A stretch of DNA of 64,000 nt from Klebsiella huaxiensis (GTDB taxonomy: Bacteria; Pseudomonadota; Gammaproteobacteria; Enterobacterales; Enterobacteriaceae), in contig NZ_CP036175.1 in assembly GCF_003261575.2 (NCBI RefSeq), positions 3,968,001-4,032,000 of the forward strand, in the 5' to 3' direction. The notes under the pieces are model-generated. The model saw only the letters and a list, made by a program, of their open reading frames with translations, had not been told where the DNA came from and searched no databases. Each line of letters starts with the position of its first letter. Within the stretch, counting starts at the first letter, position 1. Positions 8,715 to 18,800 of the stretch are shown in pieces. The position numbers and the translations under genes are program-made.

Positions 8715-10292
8715 ATGAATGTCACGCTGAAAGAAACGCTGGTCGCCCGCGGAGTGGTACTGAACCCATGGACAGGATTCTACTTTTTACAATCGCTGTT
8801 TATTAACCTGGCGCTGGGCTACGATTTTAGCCTGCTCTATACCGTTGCTTTTACTTGCGTACTGCATCTGCTATGGCGGAGCTTTCCGCGTGCGCAAAAA
8901 GTGGTGATTGGCGCTTATTCGCTGTTAGCAGCGATGTACTACCCTTTTGGCCAGGCCTATGGCGCGCCAAATTTCAATACGCTGCTGGCGCTGCATGCCA
9001 CCAATATAGAAGAGTCCACCGAGATCCTGACGATCTTCCCGTGGTACAACTATCTGCTGGCGGTGTTTATCTTTGTACTCGGGGTAATTGCCGTACGCCG
9101 TAAACCGGAAGCGTCAGCGAGCTGGGGGAAAATCGACACCCTCGGCCTGCTGTTCTGCATCGGCATTTTCTTTCTGCAGCCGGTGCAAAACCTCGCCTGG
9201 GGCGGCGTCTTTAAGGTTATCGACACCGGCTACCCGGCCGTGCGCTTCGTGAAAGATGTGGTGGTCAATAATAATGAAGTGCTGGATGAGCAGGCACGAA
9301 TGGCTCAGTTAGCGAACATGAAAGATAGCTGGCACGTGCTGGCGGTGAAGCCAAAATATCATCTGTACGTCGTGGTTATCGGGGAGAGCGCGCGTCGCGA
9401 TGCGCTCGGTGCCTTCGGCGGCCACTGGGATAACACGCCATTCGCCAGTTCGGTAAAAGGCTATCTGTTCAATGACTACATCGCTGCCAGCGGCTCTACG
9501 CAGAAGTCACTGGGCCTGACTCTCAATCGCGTCGTCGATAATAAGCCGCAGTTTCAGGATAACTTCGTCACCCTCGCCAACCGTGCCGGTTTTCAGACAT
9601 GGTGGTTTTCGAATCAGGGGCAAATTGGCGAATACGATACGGCGATTGCCAGTATCGCCAAACGCGCGGATGAAGTGCAGTTCCTCAAGAACGGCGATTT
9701 CGAAGCCAATAAAAACACCCAGGATGAGCAGTTATTAAAGCTGACCGCGCAGGTGCTCGCCACCCGCCGTTCCCAGCCGCAGCTGATTGTCCTGCATCTG
9801 ATGGGCTCGCACCCGCAGGCCTGCGATCGCACCAAGGGAAAATACACCGTTTTCGTTCAGTCGAAAGAGACCTCCTGCTATCTCTACACCATGACGCAAA
9901 CCGATACGCTGCTGAGCAATCTTTATAGCCAGCTACAAAACTCCGGCGACACTTTCTCGATGACCTATTTTTCCGATCATGGTCTGGCGTTCAAGGAGCG
10001 TGGGAAAGAGGTGCAGTACCTGGCGCACGATGATAAGTATCAGCAGAACTTCCAGGTGCCGTTTATGGTGCTGTCCAGCGACGATAAAGCGCATAAGGTC
10101 ATTAAAGCGCGGCGCTCGGCCAATGATTTCCTCAGCTTCTTCTCGCAGTGGACCGGGATCAGCGCTCAGGAGATTACCCCGCGCTATCGTTTTATCTCCG
10201 AGCAGAAAGCCGGGGCGACGTACATCACCAACTTCCAGTTGAAGAAAGTGGACTACACACATTTGGGCACCGACGCTTTCACCGTCAATTAA
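8715..10292 (+). CDS. opgE: Phosphoethanolamine transferase OpgE (YbiP)
   Basis: A 525-residue inner-membrane protein with about four or five N-terminal membrane helices (to about residue 155) and a periplasmic alkaline-phosphatase-like sulfatase domain. It adds phosphoethanolamine to osmoregulated periplasmic glucans. The metal-binding core is visible as VVIGESARRDALG and the likely Thr nucleophile in AASGSTQKSLGLT. FSDHGLAFKERG and the HDD motif complete the site. It aligns along its length with E. coli YbiP. Start ATG 8715 is chosen by homology (MNVTLKE); no clear Shine-Dalgarno sequence precedes it, which is odd and suggests weak or A/U-driven initiation. Confidence 0.93.
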   Translation: MNVTLKETLVARGVVLNPWTGFYFLQSLFINLALGYDFSLLYTVAFTCVLHLLWRSFPRAQKVVIGAYSLLAAMYYPFGQAYGAPNFNTLLALHATNIEESTEILTIFPWYNYLLAVFIFVLGVIAVRRKPEASASWGKIDTLGLLFCIGIFFLQPVQNLAWGGVFKVIDTGYPAVRFVKDVVVNNNEVLDEQARMAQLANMKDSWHVLAVKPKYHLYVVVIGESARRDALGAFGGHWDNTPFASSVKGYLFNDYIAASGSTQKSLGLTLNRVVDNKPQFQDNFVTLANRAGFQTWWFSNQGQIGEYDTAIASIAKRADEVQFLKNGDFEANKNTQDEQLLKLTAQVLATRRSQPQLIVLHLMGSHPQACDRTKGKYTVFVQSKETSCYLYTMTQTDTLLSNLYSQLQNSGDTFSMTYFSDHGLAFKERGKEVQYLAHDDKYQQNFQVPFMVLSSDDKAHKVIKARRSANDFLSFFSQWTGISAQEITPRYRFISEQKAGATYITNFQLKKVDYTHLGTDAFTVN

Positions 10293-10316
10293 GTCTGACG
10301 ACCTGAAATCACAGGC

Positions 10317-10348
10317 AAAAAAAATCCGCCCCTCGAGGCGGATTTTTT
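10317..10348. terminator. Bidirectional terminator between opgE and ompX
   Basis: A stem AATCCGCC/GGCGGATT is flanked by A-run and T-run, so it serves both convergent genes. Confidence 0.92.
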
Positions 10349-10363
10349 ACATCACCGAAGTGA

Positions 10364-10876
10364 TTAGAAGCGGTAACCTACGCCAGCAATCCAGGTGCCA
10401 ACGTCAACGTTACGAATACGAGACTGCTCGTAGGAGAAGTCCAGAGCAACGTTTTCGATCGGGTTGAACTGCAGGCCAGCACCGTAAGAGAAACCGTAGT
10501 CGCTCATATCAGATTTGTTCGGGTAGCTGTTGTCCTGGAATTTACCGTAACCAACACCCACTACACCGTAGATGCTTGCCCAGTCATTCAGACGGTAAGC
10601 CGGACCAGCGGTGATACCGTAGTACTGGCCTTTCTTGTAAACGCCATCTTCGGTACGATCTTTAGCGGTATAGGTAAAAGAACCGATAACGCCCAGCGGG
10701 TTATTGTCTTGCTCGTAGCGGTACTTCAGGTTGAAACCACCTGCTTTGTTCGCTTCGCCCTGCATGTCGCTCTGAGCGTAACCACCGGTAACGGTAGACG
10801 TTGCAGCGAAAGCAGTGGTACCTACGGATGCAGCCAGAACAACGGCCAGTGCTGAAAAACGTGCAATTTTATTCAT
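10364..10876 (-). CDS. ompX: Outer membrane protein OmpX
   Basis: A 170-residue Ail/OmpX family eight-stranded beta-barrel. A signal peptide (1-24, cleavage before ATSTV) precedes the mature barrel, which ends in the C-terminal Phe outer-membrane signature GVGYRF. Alternating aromatic/polar strands and the motif DWASIYGVVGVGYGKF are typical. ATG 10876 follows GAGGTGG; the upstream GTG (10882) is part of that Shine-Dalgarno sequence. In E. coli OmpX is controlled by the small RNAs CyaR and MicA at its leader; I did not verify base pairing here. Confidence 0.96.
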   Translation of the reverse strand: MNKIARFSALAVVLAASVGTTAFAATSTVTGGYAQSDMQGEANKAGGFNLKYRYEQDNNPLGVIGSFTYTAKDRTEDGVYKKGQYYGITAGPAYRLNDWASIYGVVGVGYGKFQDNSYPNKSDMSDYGFSYGAGLQFNPIENVALDFSYEQSRIRNVDVGTWIAGVGYRF

Positions 10877-11229
10877 AACCACCTCAAATGTGTTTCTAAT
10901 AAGTCCTAAGCCTTAAATATATCAAAAACTTTTGGGAAACTCTTTTCACTTTACAGTGTCTAACGAACTTTTTCATGTAACTAAAGGTTTCTACGTTTCT
11001 ATAACAAACTGGAAAACAAACCCTTTTTACAAATATAGTCCTATTAAGGCTCATAAAGCGCCAGACATGCATCCAGATAATTCCTAATCATCCGGTGAAT
11101 TTATCTTCGCACCTCATCTCATTGTACTGCTCCTTGGGCGGATTATTTCAACATTAGCTAAACCGCCGCCGGGTAATTCCTTTACACTGGAACCTTTACC
11201 GCGTTTGACAAAATTTGACAGGAGAAAGG
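10877..11229. promoter_or_regulatory. Divergent ompX-rhtA intergenic region
   Basis: 353 bp of AT-rich DNA holds the promoters of both genes. I see no further open frame and no site I can name with confidence; the rhtA side ends in AGGAGAAAGG before the ATG. Confidence 0.5.
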
Positions 11230-12117
11230 ATGCCCGGCTCGTCCCGCAAAGTACCGGCATGGTTGCCGATACTGGTTATTATCATCGCCATGATTTCCAT
11301 CCAGAGCGGCGCATCGCTCGCGAAATCGTTGTTCCCATTAGTGGGTGCACCTGGCGTCACCGCCCTACGTCTGGCCCTGGGAACCTTAATCCTGGTGGTG
11401 GTCTTCAAGCCCTGGCGCCTGCGTTTCGCCCCGGAGCAGCGTTTACCGCTGCTGTTATACGGTCTGTCGCTTGGCGCGATGAACTACCTGTTTTATTTAT
11501 CAATTCAACATATCCCGCTGGGGGTTGCGGTCGCGCTGGAGTTTACCGGGCCGCTGGCCGTGGCATTGTTTGGCTCTCGCCGCCCACTGGACTTTGTGTG
11601 GGTGGCTCTGGCGGTGCTCGGACTGTGGTTCCTGCTGCCGCTGGGACAAGACATTTCGCAAATAGATCCGATGGGCGCGCTGCTCGCACTTGGGGCCGGA
11701 GCCTGCTGGGCAGTCTACATTCTCACTGGCCAGCGTGCCGGGGAAGAGCACGGCCCGGCAACGGTGGCGATGGGTTCGCTTATCGCCGCAGTGGTTTTCG
11801 TGCCGATAGGGATGATTCAGGCCAGCGATACGTTATTTCAGTGGGCGCTACTGTTGCCAGGGCTCGGGATCGCTATTTTGTCGACCGCTCTGCCCTACTC
11901 GCTGGAGATGATCGCCCTTACCCGCATGCCCAGCAAAACATTTGGCACGCTGATGAGCATGGAACCAGCCCTTGCCGCGCTTTCCGGGATGGTATTTCTT
12001 GGCGAGATGCTAACCCTCGTGCAAACGCTGGCGCTGGGGGCAATTATTCTCGCCTCGATGGGCTCCACTTTGACGATGCGTCGGGAAAGTAAAATAAAAG
12101 AAGTCGACATTAACTAA
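11230..12117 (+). CDS. rhtA: Threonine/homoserine exporter RhtA
   Basis: A 295-residue inner-membrane protein of the DMT superfamily (EamA domains), with ten predicted helices in two five-helix repeats. It exports threonine, homoserine and related amino acids. Sequence and length match E. coli RhtA (YbiF), including the C-terminal ESKIKEVDIN. Start ATG 11230 is preceded by AGGAGAAAGG; upstream in-frame starts are rejected. It is monocistronic, with a terminator-like hairpin downstream. A long +1-frame open frame over the same DNA is a shadow. Confidence 0.94.
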   Translation: MPGSSRKVPAWLPILVIIIAMISIQSGASLAKSLFPLVGAPGVTALRLALGTLILVVVFKPWRLRFAPEQRLPLLLYGLSLGAMNYLFYLSIQHIPLGVAVALEFTGPLAVALFGSRRPLDFVWVALAVLGLWFLLPLGQDISQIDPMGALLALGAGACWAVYILTGQRAGEEHGPATVAMGSLIAAVVFVPIGMIQASDTLFQWALLLPGLGIAILSTALPYSLEMIALTRMPSKTFGTLMSMEPALAALSGMVFLGEMLTLVQTLALGAIILASMGSTLTMRRESKIKEVDIN

Positions 12118-12121
12118 TCGC

Positions 12122-12166
12122 AGGCTCTACGCGATAAAAACCTATCACGTAGAGCCTTAGTTAATT
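12122..12166 (+). terminator. Terminator-like hairpin after rhtA
   Basis: AGGCTCTACG pairs with CGTAGAGCCT (12148-12157), followed by TTAGTTAATT; the T-run is interrupted. Confidence 0.6.
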
Positions 12167-12249
12167 GATTTATAAGATATAAAAACCGTCCAACAGACCT
12201 GTGCTATCAGACCGATAGAGACTACCGCCACTGCAAACCTCATATCCGT

Positions 12250-12258
12250 TGCTATACT
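12250..12258 (+). promoter_or_regulatory. Extended -10 promoter of dps
   Basis: TGCTATACT is a perfect TGn extended -10 that also fits the sigma-S preference CTATACT. The -35 is poor. An OxyR-like ATAG/CTA segment lies 30-50 bp upstream (around 12203-12225), suggestive only. Confidence 0.55.
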
Positions 12259-12344
12259 TAATCCCGCAAGTTATTGGGACGAGACGCTCCGCATAATTCA
12301 AATTTGAAGTATGACGAGTACAAATATCAAGAGGATATGAAACT

Positions 12345-12848
12345 ATGAGTACCGCAAAACTGGTTAAAACTAAAGCAACGAATCTGCTCTATACCCGTAA
12401 CGACGTCGCAGATAGCGCGAAGAAGGCGACCGTTGAGCTGCTGAATCGCCAGGTGATCCAGTTCATTGACCTGTCGCTGATTACCAAGCAGGCTCACTGG
12501 AATATGCGCGGTGCAAACTTCATTGCCGTTCATGAAATGCTGGACGGCTTTCGCACCGCGCTAGTCGACCATCTTGATACCATGGCTGAACGTGCCGTGC
12601 AGCTTGGCGGCGTGGCGCTGGGGACTACTCAGGTTATCAATAGCAAAAGCCCACTGAAAAGCTACCCGCTAGATATCCATAGCGTGCAGGACCATCTGAA
12701 AGAGCTGGCCGATCGCTACGCCATCGTCGCTAACGACGTGCGTAAAGCCATCGAAGAAGCAAAAGATGAAGATACTGCCGATATATTTACCGCTGCTTCC
12801 CGTGACCTGGATAAATTCCTGTGGTTCATCGAAGCCAATATCGAGTAA
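12345..12848 (+). CDS. dps: DNA-protection ferritin-like protein Dps
   Basis: A 167-residue Dps, the same length as the E. coli protein. The Lys-rich N-terminal tail (MSTAKLVKTKATNLLYTRND) binds DNA. The ferroxidase-site residues lie in KQAHWNMRGANF (His) and HEMLDGFRTALVDHLDTMAERAVQLGG (Asp/Glu). The protein forms a dodecamer that oxidises and stores iron and compacts DNA in stationary phase. It is monocistronic, with a sigma-S-like promoter and a strong terminator, located next to glnH as in E. coli. Confidence 0.97.
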   Translation: MSTAKLVKTKATNLLYTRNDVADSAKKATVELLNRQVIQFIDLSLITKQAHWNMRGANFIAVHEMLDGFRTALVDHLDTMAERAVQLGGVALGTTQVINSKSPLKSYPLDIHSVQDHLKELADRYAIVANDVRKAIEEAKDEDTADIFTAASRDLDKFLWFIEANIE

Positions 12849-12856
12849 TGCCAACT

Positions 12857-12885
12857 GCCGTCAGCCCCGCTGGCGGCTTTTTTTT
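12857..12885 (+). terminator. Rho-independent terminator of dps
   Basis: The hairpin GCCGTCAGC/GCTGGCGGC is followed by eight T. Confidence 0.92.
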
Positions 12886-12909
12886 GTTCCACTACGCCAA
12901 TCGCCTTAA

Positions 12910-13084
12910 TGCACTACATTAGTGCAAAAAAGTGTTCAAAATACGCACCAAAGTAAATCAATTGTAATAATCACCTCACACAATCGTTACGGCGAGATTG
13001 TTTTCCCCTCTGGTTTTGCGTTAAAAATGCTCTTGTTATGCTAAGTGCTTATGGTGCACCAAAACAACGCCCCACAATGGTGCA
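12910..13084 (+). promoter_or_regulatory. NtrC-type enhancer sites upstream of glnH
   Basis: The palindrome TGCACTACATTAGTGCA (12910-12926) fits the NtrC consensus TGCAC-N7-GTGCA exactly. Further half-sites are TGCACCA (13055-13061, inside the palindrome TGGTGCACCA) and TGGTGCA (13078-13084). They sit 75-250 bp upstream of the sigma-54 promoter. Confidence 0.75.
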
Positions 13085-13157
13085 ATTAACGTTATCCGTT
13101 ATCAAAACCGTGCAATGAGATTCATCCTGGTTGTTGTAAAACAACGAGTTGTAAAAC

Positions 13158-13174
13158 TGGCACGATTTTTTCAT
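13158..13174 (+). promoter_or_regulatory. Sigma-54 promoter of glnHPQ (glnHp2)
   Basis: TGGCACGATTTTTTCAT matches, as I recall it, the E. coli glnHp2 -24/-12 sequence. It lies 53 bp upstream of the glnH ATG and indicates nitrogen (NtrC) control. Confidence 0.85.
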
Positions 13175-13226
13175 AAGACTATTCGTTCTCGCAGGGGATC
13201 ATCCCGTGGATAAAAAAGGAAATGCT

Positions 13227-13970
13227 ATGAAGTCTGTATTTAAAGTTTCACTGGCTGCACTGACCCTGGCTTTTGCGGTTTCTTCTCACGCCGCTGATAA
13301 ACTGATTGTCGCGACAGATACGGCATTTGTTCCGTTCGAATTCAAGCAGGGCGATAAGTACGTTGGTTTCGACGTCGACTTGTGGGCTGCCGTCGCCAAA
13401 GAGCTGAAGCTGGACTATACCCTGAAGCCAATGGACTTCAGCGGCATTATTCCGGCGCTGCAAACCAAAAATATCGACCTCGCGCTGGCGGGAATTACCA
13501 TCACTGAAGAACGTAAAAAAGCAATCGACTTCTCTGATGGCTATTACAAAAGCGGTCTGCTGGTGATGGTCAACGCTAATAATAATGACATCAAAGATGT
13601 TAAAGATTTGAACGGAAAAGTGGTGGCAGTGAAAGGCGGTACTGGCTCCGTTGACTACGCGAAAGCCAATATCAAAACCAAAGATCTGCGTCAGTTCCCG
13701 AACATCGACAATGCCTATATGGAACTGGGCACCGGTCGCGCTGATGCGGTACTGCACGATACGCCGAACATTCTTTACTTCATCAAAACTGCGGGTAACG
13801 GCAAGTTCAAAGCGGTCGGTGATTCACTGGAAGCGCAAGACTACGGTATCGCCTTCCCGAAAGGCAGCGACGAACTGCGTGAAAAAGTGAACGGCGCGCT
13901 GAAAACGCTGCGTGAAAACGGCACTTACAACGAAATTTATAAAAAATGGTTCGGTACTGAACCAAAATAA
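13227..13970 (+). CDS. glnH: Glutamine ABC transporter, periplasmic binding protein GlnH
   Basis: A 247-residue periplasmic glutamine-binding protein. The signal peptide (1-22) is cleaved after SSHA. The mature protein is a two-lobed SBP_bac_3 fold with the ligand motifs ATDTAFVPFEF and GFDVDLWAAVAKEL, and is nearly identical to E. coli GlnH. ATG 13227 follows AAAGGA; upstream in-frame starts are not used. It is first in the glnHPQ operon, which lies behind the sigma-54 promoter. Confidence 0.97.
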   Translation: MKSVFKVSLAALTLAFAVSSHAADKLIVATDTAFVPFEFKQGDKYVGFDVDLWAAVAKELKLDYTLKPMDFSGIIPALQTKNIDLALAGITITEERKKAIDFSDGYYKSGLLVMVNANNNDIKDVKDLNGKVVAVKGGTGSVDYAKANIKTKDLRQFPNIDNAYMELGTGRADAVLHDTPNILYFIKTAGNGKFKAVGDSLEAQDYGIAFPKGSDELREKVNGALKTLRENGTYNEIYKKWFGTEPK

Positions 13971-14068
13971 TAATGAGCGTTTTCTCTTCCAGGCCTGCTG
14001 ATAAGCAGGCCTGAATGATTTTCTCAGAGGGTCTCCTCTGTTTTCGACACGGTAACAGGAACACATTT

Positions 14069-14728
14069 ATGCAGTTTGACTGGAGTGCCATCTGGCCCGC
14101 CATTCCAATTTTGCTGGAAGGCGCCAAAATGACGCTGTGGATTTCCGTCCTCGGCCTGATCGGCGGTTTGATAATCGGTTTGGTGGCCGGTTTCGCCCGC
14201 TGTTTCGGCGGCTGGATCGCCAACCACATCGCGCTGGTGTTTATCGAAATCATTCGCGGCACCCCGATTGTGGTGCAGGTGATGTTCATTTATTTTGCCC
14301 TGCCAATGGCGTTTAGCGATTTACGCATCGACCCATTCTCCGCGGCGGTGGTCACCATTATGATCAACTCTGGCGCCTATATTGCGGAAATCACCCGCGG
14401 CGCGGTGTTGTCTATCCATAAAGGCTTTCGCGAAGCGGGCCTTGCACTGGGCCTTTCACGTCGTGAAACCATCCGCCACGTGATCCTGCCGCTGGCGCTG
14501 CGCCGTATGCTGCCGCCGCTGGGTAACCAGTGGATTATCAGCATCAAGGATACCTCACTGTTTATCGTCATCGGCGTTGCTGAACTGACCCGCCAGGGCC
14601 AGGAAATCATTGCCGGTAACTTCCGCGCGCTGGAAATATGGAGCGCCGTTGCCGTCATTTATCTGATCATCACCCTGGTGCTGAGCTTTGTTCTGCGTCG
14701 TCTCGAAAGAAGGATGAAAATCCTGTGA
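14069..14728 (+). CDS. glnP: Glutamine ABC transporter permease GlnP
   Basis: A 219-residue inner-membrane permease of the HisM/GlnP family, with about five helices. The ABC-coupling EAA loop (EAGLALGLSRRETIRHVILPLALR, about residues 125-149) docks GlnQ. The sequence closely follows E. coli GlnP. ATG 14069 with CAGGAA upstream is chosen; the open frame from 14015 is longer but unsupported. Its TGA overlaps the GTG of glnQ. Confidence 0.97.
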   Translation: MQFDWSAIWPAIPILLEGAKMTLWISVLGLIGGLIIGLVAGFARCFGGWIANHIALVFIEIIRGTPIVVQVMFIYFALPMAFSDLRIDPFSAAVVTIMINSGAYIAEITRGAVLSIHKGFREAGLALGLSRRETIRHVILPLALRRMLPPLGNQWIISIKDTSLFIVIGVAELTRQGQEIIAGNFRALEIWSAVAVIYLIITLVLSFVLRRLERRMKIL

Positions 14729-15447
14729 TTGAATTTAAAAACGTTTCCAAGCATTTTGGCCCAACTAAAGTGCTGCATGATATCGATCTGAAGATCAACC
14801 AGGGCGAAGTGGTGGTCATTATCGGGCCGTCCGGGTCCGGTAAATCAACCCTGCTGCGCTGTATCAACAAACTTGAAGAGATTACCAGCGGCGAGCTGAT
14901 CGTCGATGGCCTGAAGGTCAACGATCCTAAAGTCGACGAACGACTGATTCGTCAGGAAGCAGGTATGGTGTTCCAGCAGTTTTATCTGTTCCCGCATTTG
15001 ACGGCGCTGGAAAACGTCATGTTTGGCCCGCTGCGCGTTCGCGGTGCCAGTAAAGCGGCGGCGGAAAAGCTGGCGAAAGAGCTGTTGGAAAAAGTGGGGC
15101 TGGCGGAGCGTGCACACCACTATCCTTCTGAGCTTTCCGGCGGTCAGCAGCAGCGCGTGGCGATTGCTCGCGCGCTGGCCGTGAAGCCGAAAATGATGCT
15201 GTTTGATGAGCCGACATCTGCGCTGGACCCAGAACTGCGCCACGAAGTGCTGAAAGTGATGCAGGATCTGGCCGAAGAGGGCATGACCATGGTCATCGTC
15301 ACCCACGAAATTGGCTTTGCCGAAAAAGTGGCTTCACGCCTGATCTTTATCGATAAAGGACGTATCGCAGAAGATGGCGATCCGCAGGTACTGGTTAAGA
15401 ACCCGCCAAGCCCGCGCCTGCGCGAGTTTTTGCAGCACGTAGCCTGA
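14725..15447 (+). CDS. glnQ: Glutamine ABC transporter ATPase GlnQ
   Basis: A 240-residue ABC ATPase that powers glutamine uptake by GlnHP. Walker A GPSGSGKST is at 34-42, the Q-loop at VFQQFYLFPHLT, the signature at LSGGQQQR, Walker B at MMLFDEPTSALDP, and the switch His at VTHE. The start is GTG 14725, overlapping the glnP stop (GTGA arrangement) and giving MIEFKNV as in E. coli. It is followed at once by the 44-bp repeat that carries its terminator. Confidence 0.97.
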   Translation: MIEFKNVSKHFGPTKVLHDIDLKINQGEVVVIIGPSGSGKSTLLRCINKLEEITSGELIVDGLKVNDPKVDERLIRQEAGMVFQQFYLFPHLTALENVMFGPLRVRGASKAAAEKLAKELLEKVGLAERAHHYPSELSGGQQQRVAIARALAVKPKMMLFDEPTSALDPELRHEVLKVMQDLAEEGMTMVIVTHEIGFAEKVASRLIFIDKGRIAEDGDPQVLVKNPPSPRLREFLQHVA

Positions 15448-15449
15448 TG

Positions 15450-15493
15450 CCCAATGGCTCTCCCCATTCGTGGGAGAGCCGCTTTCCAGAATC
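15450..15493. repeat. 44-bp direct repeat, copy 1 (glnQ terminator)
   Basis: Identical base for base to 20292-20335. It contains the hairpin GGCTCTCCC...GGGAGAGCC followed by GCTTT, which is the natural glnQ terminator. The two copies bracket the autotransporter gene exactly. Confidence 0.97.
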
Positions 15494-15859
15494 CCTATTT
15501 CGAGGCAGTATTATCATCCGCAAGGAAACCTAAAACTGGTCGAACTGAATTGAAATCAATTATATTTAATATAATTAACTCACGTAATTAAATACACTCG
15601 CAGCAGTCACCTTAATAAATAACTCATGTTTTATGAATGTATGAAGTGAGATGAACATATATAATTCTCAATCTCAATAATCTAACGCCTTGCTTTATTC
15701 ATATAACCCCAGCCTGAAATTCAGCATTGCAGAAAAGACATCACATTCTTTTTGTGATAAGCATCAAAAAACACAACCATTAAAAAAAAATATCAAAGAT
15801 ATCATGTTTCTATAGCTTAAATGATTATTGCATCTTTGTTTATTAGGGAATGATGAACT
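15494..15859 (+). promoter_or_regulatory. AT-rich leader of the autotransporter gene
   Basis: 366 bp without an open frame, far more AT-rich than the flanking genes. TGTGATAAGCATCAAA (15753-15768) matches a CRP site (TGTGA-N6-TCACA) in nine of ten conserved positions, about 100 bp upstream of the start. The AT-content would suit H-NS silencing. Promoter elements are not resolved. Confidence 0.45.
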
Positions 15860-18800
15860 ATGAACCGAAGCTTTAATATCGTCTGGAGTGCTGCACGTAA
15901 TATGTTTGTCGTCGCACCAGAATTTGCCAGCAGCAATGGACGCCTTCTCAGCCATACTCGAATCAATGCTCTGGCAGCATCACTTTTATGCGTGTCAGGC
16001 GGCGCCCTGGCGGAAGACCGGACTTTTACAACTAATAATTCCGGTGAATATAAATTAAGTGGAACCTATCTTTCCAGCAACAACGACCCCAATAGCAAAG
16101 GAACAACTGCAATCTCGGCATGGGGCTGGGGTGATCAGAATATTGTTATTAGTGACGAAGGTATCGTCACAATCAAAACCTCAGGTGCTGGAACTAATGG
16201 CATATATATTGACGGAGCTAATAGTAGCCTAACGCTGGATAATCAGGGTTGGTCAATACTCACCGCGGACAATAGCTCGTCGGCGGTTACCGCAACTTCC
16301 GGAGCCAGGATATCCCTCACCGGCGGTTCAATCGCTACCCAAGGTGATAACTCGTTTGGAGTATCCTCCTCTGATGCTAACAGCATAGCTACCCTCAATG
16401 ATGTCACGATTACTACAGCAGGGGAATGGGCTGGCGGTCTGATTGCCTATAATGGTGGAAAAATTGTGATGACGCGCGGCAGTATCATAACTGAAGGATA
16501 TTTAGCCACCAGCGTCCTTGCATCTTCATCAGAAAGCGTTATTGATCTCAATAACGTATCTGTTTCATCGGCAGGTGACTGGAGTACTGCGCTATCAGCC
16601 AACGAAGACGCTCATATTACAATGACAGGCGGTAGCGTAGCCACTATAGGGATATATTCAGATGGAGTTACATCCTATAACAACAGCGTGGTAACCCTGA
16701 AAGATACGTCAGTTTCAACTTCGGGCGGTAACTCTGATAGCATTTCCGCAATTTTTGGCGGTACTGTTAATGTAACAGGTGGAAACATTACAACAACGGG
16801 TAACTCTGCTCATGGTGCCTATTCCGGAGATGTGAATAGCGCAATCACTCTGGACAACGTCAAAATATCTACCGCGGGAGAATGGTCTTACGGCTTATTA
16901 TCGCGGGGGAATATCATCATGAGCAACAGTAGCATACTGACCACTGGTAGCTCAGCCTATGGTATAGGAAACGACAGTGGCGCTCTTATGCAACTCAGCA
17001 ATCTTATCATATCGACCCAAGGTTATGGGGCCCGAGGGTTGTCTACAGATAAAGGAAACACAATATTAAAGGACAGCCAGGTGACTACCGCTGGCGATTA
17101 TGCACCAGGCATTGTATCGAGTGAAGCAGGCATAGTTCTGGATAATATTGGCATATCAACCCATGGCCAATACGCATATGGAGTAGATGTCTACGCCACC
17201 AAACAAACGACAGTAAGCAATAGTCATCTGAAAACTACCGGCAGTGAGGCTAATGGTATTCTTGCATTTTCAGCTAAAGTTATCCTGGATAATGTCGATA
17301 TTTCCACCTCAGGTACTAACGCTGAAGGGATATCAGCCAAGACGGATAGCAGTATTACAATGACCGGCGGTAGCATTCAAACGACAGGAGCAGGCTCCAG
17401 TGGTATTAATATTTATTCTTCAGACCTTCAGTTAAATCAAGTTTCTATCTCCACTCAGGGTGAGGACGCGTATGGACTCAAGCTCGGAAGTGGGAGCACT
17501 CTTACAGGCCAGAATTTAAACGTTATTAGTAATAAATCCTGGGGTGTATTACAGGAAAAAGAATGGAACTCGGCATCGGCATCACTAATTAATAGCCAGA
17601 TAACCGGCGATAGCGCTGCCTATTATCTCGATTCATCATATGCTTATTACGACGATGAGCTCAATTCGCTCAATGTCACCGGCGGCAGCGTTACCGCCAC
17701 AGCCAAGGACGGAAGTGCATTTTATGTGAATGCCGGTGCCGCAGATATTACCGTTGATAATTTGCAAAATGTCAGCGCCGCAAATCTGCTGACGGTTAGC
17801 GATAACAACTGGAATAACGTTATATTCCGCGCCCAAAATCACAGCACTCTGAGTGGTGCTATCCAGGCCGGAAACAGCAATGTCACGGTTGACCTGGACA
17901 AAACCAGCCTCTGGAATGTTCACGGCAATTCCGCGATCGGTAATCTTACCAACGCTGGCGTCATCAACCTTAATACCGCTTCGGGTTCCCTTAATGCTGG
18001 ACAACTCATGCTCACCGATAGCAGCGTGCTCAATGTTCATTTGGGTTCCGCCGCCAGCGAACCAACTATCACCACTGGTCATAGTAACCTTAACGGGGCG
18101 TTGAATATCAGTGGCATTGGCAATATTAAGGATTCATTAATAACCACGCCGTACACTTTTACGCTTATTAGTGCAGAAAATAAGATTCAAGGAGACTTCA
18201 ATCACTTCACCGTTGCAGGAATAGATGCGAAGAAGACGGACTTTTTAACCCTGGATGGACGAATTAACCCTGACAATAAAACTCAATATGAGTTAGTCAC
18301 TTCACTTTCCTGGTATGCAGATAAAAACAATGCTGCAACCGAAGCGCACGGAACCTTTACGTTAAGTGAAGCAGATGGCCAATTTACGGTAAATAGCCGT
18401 CTTGATGATGTCGAAAATACGCTCGCCTCAACTAATAGCAGCGGCTGGGATGGTAAATCACTGACTAAACTTGGCAACGGTACTTTAATTCTCTCCGCAG
18501 CCAATACCTACAGCGGTGATACCAACGTTAAAGAGGGCTCCTTATGGCTGGAGAACAGCGGAACAATTGGCACCATCGGAAGTAAGCAGAAAATTAACAT
18601 CGCGTCAGGAGCGAGTTTCGGCGGTAGCGGCATCGTTAATGGCCACGTCTTTAATGGCGGCAATATTACCATGAGCAAAAATGGAGAAACTGGTCGTACT
18701 CTGACAATTAATGGAAATTATACCGGTAATAACGGCAACCTCTTTTTCAACACCCAGTTGGGTGGCGATGACTCGTTAACAGATAAGCTGACGATCTCCG

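Noticed and set aside
11205..12092. A 295-codon frame overlapping rhtA in another frame
   Set aside because: Rich in Arg/Gly/Ala with no domain; the overlapping frame encodes RhtA clearly.
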